From NCBI GenBank assembly GCA_017447745.1, contig JAFSMW010000062.1, positions 1-43,563 on the forward strand: 43,563 nt of DNA. The letters are read 5' to 3'. Within the stretch, counting starts at the first letter, position 1. Each line of letters begins with the position of its first letter. The translations under genes and the position numbers were made by a program. Origin of the DNA: Thermoguttaceae bacterium. Lineage in GTDB: Bacteria > Planctomycetota > Planctomycetia > Pirellulales > Thermoguttaceae. Shown one piece after another: positions 42,592-43,563 of this stretch. Below the pieces are notes generated by a model. It was not told the origin of the DNA and searched no databases. It saw only the letters and a program-made list of their open reading frames with translations.

Positions 42592-43563
42592 ATGACCATT
42601 TACGAAAACAACGAAATCTGGTTTGTAACCGGCGCGCAGCTGCTTTATGGCGGCGAGACGGTCAAAATTGTCGACTCCCATTCTCAGGCGATTGTCAACG
42701 GCTTGAACGAGTCCGGACGTCTGCCGATGAACGTCGTCTATAAAGGGACGGCGAACTCGGCGGCGGAAGTCGCGGAAGTCTTCGCCAAGGCAAACGTCGA
42801 CCCGCGCTGCGTTGGAGTTATCGCCTGGATGCACACGTTTTCTCCCGCCAAAATGTGGATTCACGGCTTGAAATCCTTCCAGAAGCCGCTGCTGCACCTG
42901 CACACGCAGTTCAATCGGGAAATCCCATGGGCTGACATCGATATGGACTACATGAACCTCAACCAGAGCGCTCATGGCGACCGCGAATTCGGGCATATCG
43001 TTTCCCGGCTGAGAATCAACCGCAAAGTCGTTGTCGGGTTCTGGCAGGAGGAATCGACCGCAGCGCAAGTCGCGTCGTGGATGAGAGTCTGCGCTGCGTG
43101 GGCGGATCAGCAGAATCTTAAAGTCGTCCGATTTGGCGACAACATGAACAACGTTGCCGTTACTGACGGCGACAAAGTCGAGGCGGAAAAGGTTCTTGGA
43201 TACCACGTCGACTATTATCCCATCGGCGACCTCGCTGCCGTTCAGGCAGATGTAACAGACGCTCAAATCGCCGACCTGATCGCTCAGTACGAAGACCAGT
43301 ACGAGCTGGCGCCCAACGCTCAAAAAGACGGCGCGGACCGGAATCAGGTTGTCGAAGCCGCCCGGGAAGAACTCGCCATTCGCCAGTTCCTCGCCGACAA
43401 GGGCGCGTTTGCCTTCACGACCAACTTTGACGCTCTGCACGGCATGAACCAGCTTCCGGGTCTGGCGTCACAGCGGCTCATGGCGGAAGGATACGGATTC
43501 GGCGCGGAAGGCGACTGGAAAACCGCCGCTCTGGTTCGTCTGTTTAAGGTCATGACAAAGGGA
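42592..43563 (+). CDS. araA: L-arabinose isomerase (partial, 3' end outside window)
   Basis: Converts L-arabinose to L-ribulose, the entry step of arabinose use. The first 324 residues of about 500 are present, and the frame is open to the window end. Family landmarks are WFVTGAQLLYG near the start, WMHTFSPAKMW, HLHTQFNREIPW, MNLNQSAHGDREF, GFWQEE and, near the edge, LASQRLMAEGYGFGAEGDWK. That last segment holds the first catalytic Glu (Glu306 in E. coli). The second catalytic Glu lies beyond the edge. Start ATG 42592 has no strong ribosome site. Together with the secreted GH-A hydrolase it suggests use of plant polysaccharide sugars. Confidence 0.96.
   Translation, partial: MTIYENNEIWFVTGAQLLYGGETVKIVDSHSQAIVNGLNESGRLPMNVVYKGTANSAAEVAEVFAKANVDPRCVGVIAWMHTFSPAKMWIHGLKSFQKPLLHLHTQFNREIPWADIDMDYMNLNQSAHGDREFGHIVSRLRINRKVVVGFWQEESTAAQVASWMRVCAAWADQQNLKVVRFGDNMNNVAVTDGDKVEAEKVLGYHVDYYPIGDLAAVQADVTDAQIADLIAQYEDQYELAPNAQKDGADRNQVVEAAREELAIRQFLADKGAFAFTTNFDALHGMNQLPGLASQRLMAEGYGFGAEGDWKTAALVRLFKVMTKG

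Noticed and set aside
42550-43440. 296-codon minus-strand frame opposite araA
   Set aside because: araA matches its family closely in the forward frame up to the window edge; the reverse frame has no recognisable motif.

Overview
The window looks like a chromosome segment from a Planctomycetota-like diderm bacterium, probably a gut or sediment lineage. I infer this from the combination of a PEP-CTERM surface protein, an LptD-type outer-membrane assembly protein, a squalene-hopene cyclase, an OleC-like acyl-AMP ligase, a small conserved lipoprotein of planctomycete appearance, and weak or absent Shine-Dalgarno sites behind clear TTGACA/TATAAT promoters. The phylum call is an inference; no 16S gene is present.

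Layout from left to right. Bases 1-28 hold the start of a leftward gene. Next come a MITE-like repeat and prfB (release factor 2). A leftward secreted clan GH-A glycosidase follows. An AT-rich surface-polymer operon at 4277-7540 encodes a small membrane protein, a methyltransferase and a sulfatase-like membrane transferase. A leftward membrane protein of unknown function sits at 7820-9502. The divergent epmB/efp pair encodes EF-P and its beta-lysine enzyme, and gcvPA follows. Two large secreted proteins come next (Sel1 repeats; LamG with PEP-CTERM). After them are the oleC-like ligase, a lipoprotein and a membrane protein. At 23582-24592 is a C-type-lectin/SUMF1-fold protein whose last 105 bases look like the variable region of a diversity-generating retroelement (DGR). 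Then come ExbB/TolQ, a deviant MurB, a second MITE copy, two identical tRNA-Ile(GAT), rpsA, aroK, lptD, the leftward squalene-hopene cyclase, a parvulin isomerase, a lactonase-fold beta-propeller, a GT2/GT-C glycosyltransferase pair, and araA running off the right edge.

Two things stand out. First, the lectin-fold gene ends in a block with 100% GC at third positions. In it the family's surface positions are all NNC codons, the pattern left by adenine-directed DGR mutagenesis of AAC codons. No reverse transcriptase or template repeat is in the window, so it would be a remote target. Second, almost every intergenic gap is filled with structured repeats: a 330-338 bp element with terminal inverted repeats and 7-bp direct flanks, heptamer-built hairpins in several sequence families, and short palindromes whose stems differ in sequence but stay paired. 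These repeats have also entered genes in frame (the oleC-like ligase, the hopene cyclase, the N terminus of the 22676 membrane protein), in one case as a repeat nested in a repeat.

The genes are mostly housekeeping (translation, shikimate, peptidoglycan, outer membrane, hopanoid or olefin lipids) mixed with envelope and secreted proteins. I see no phage, plasmid, CRISPR or transposase gene.
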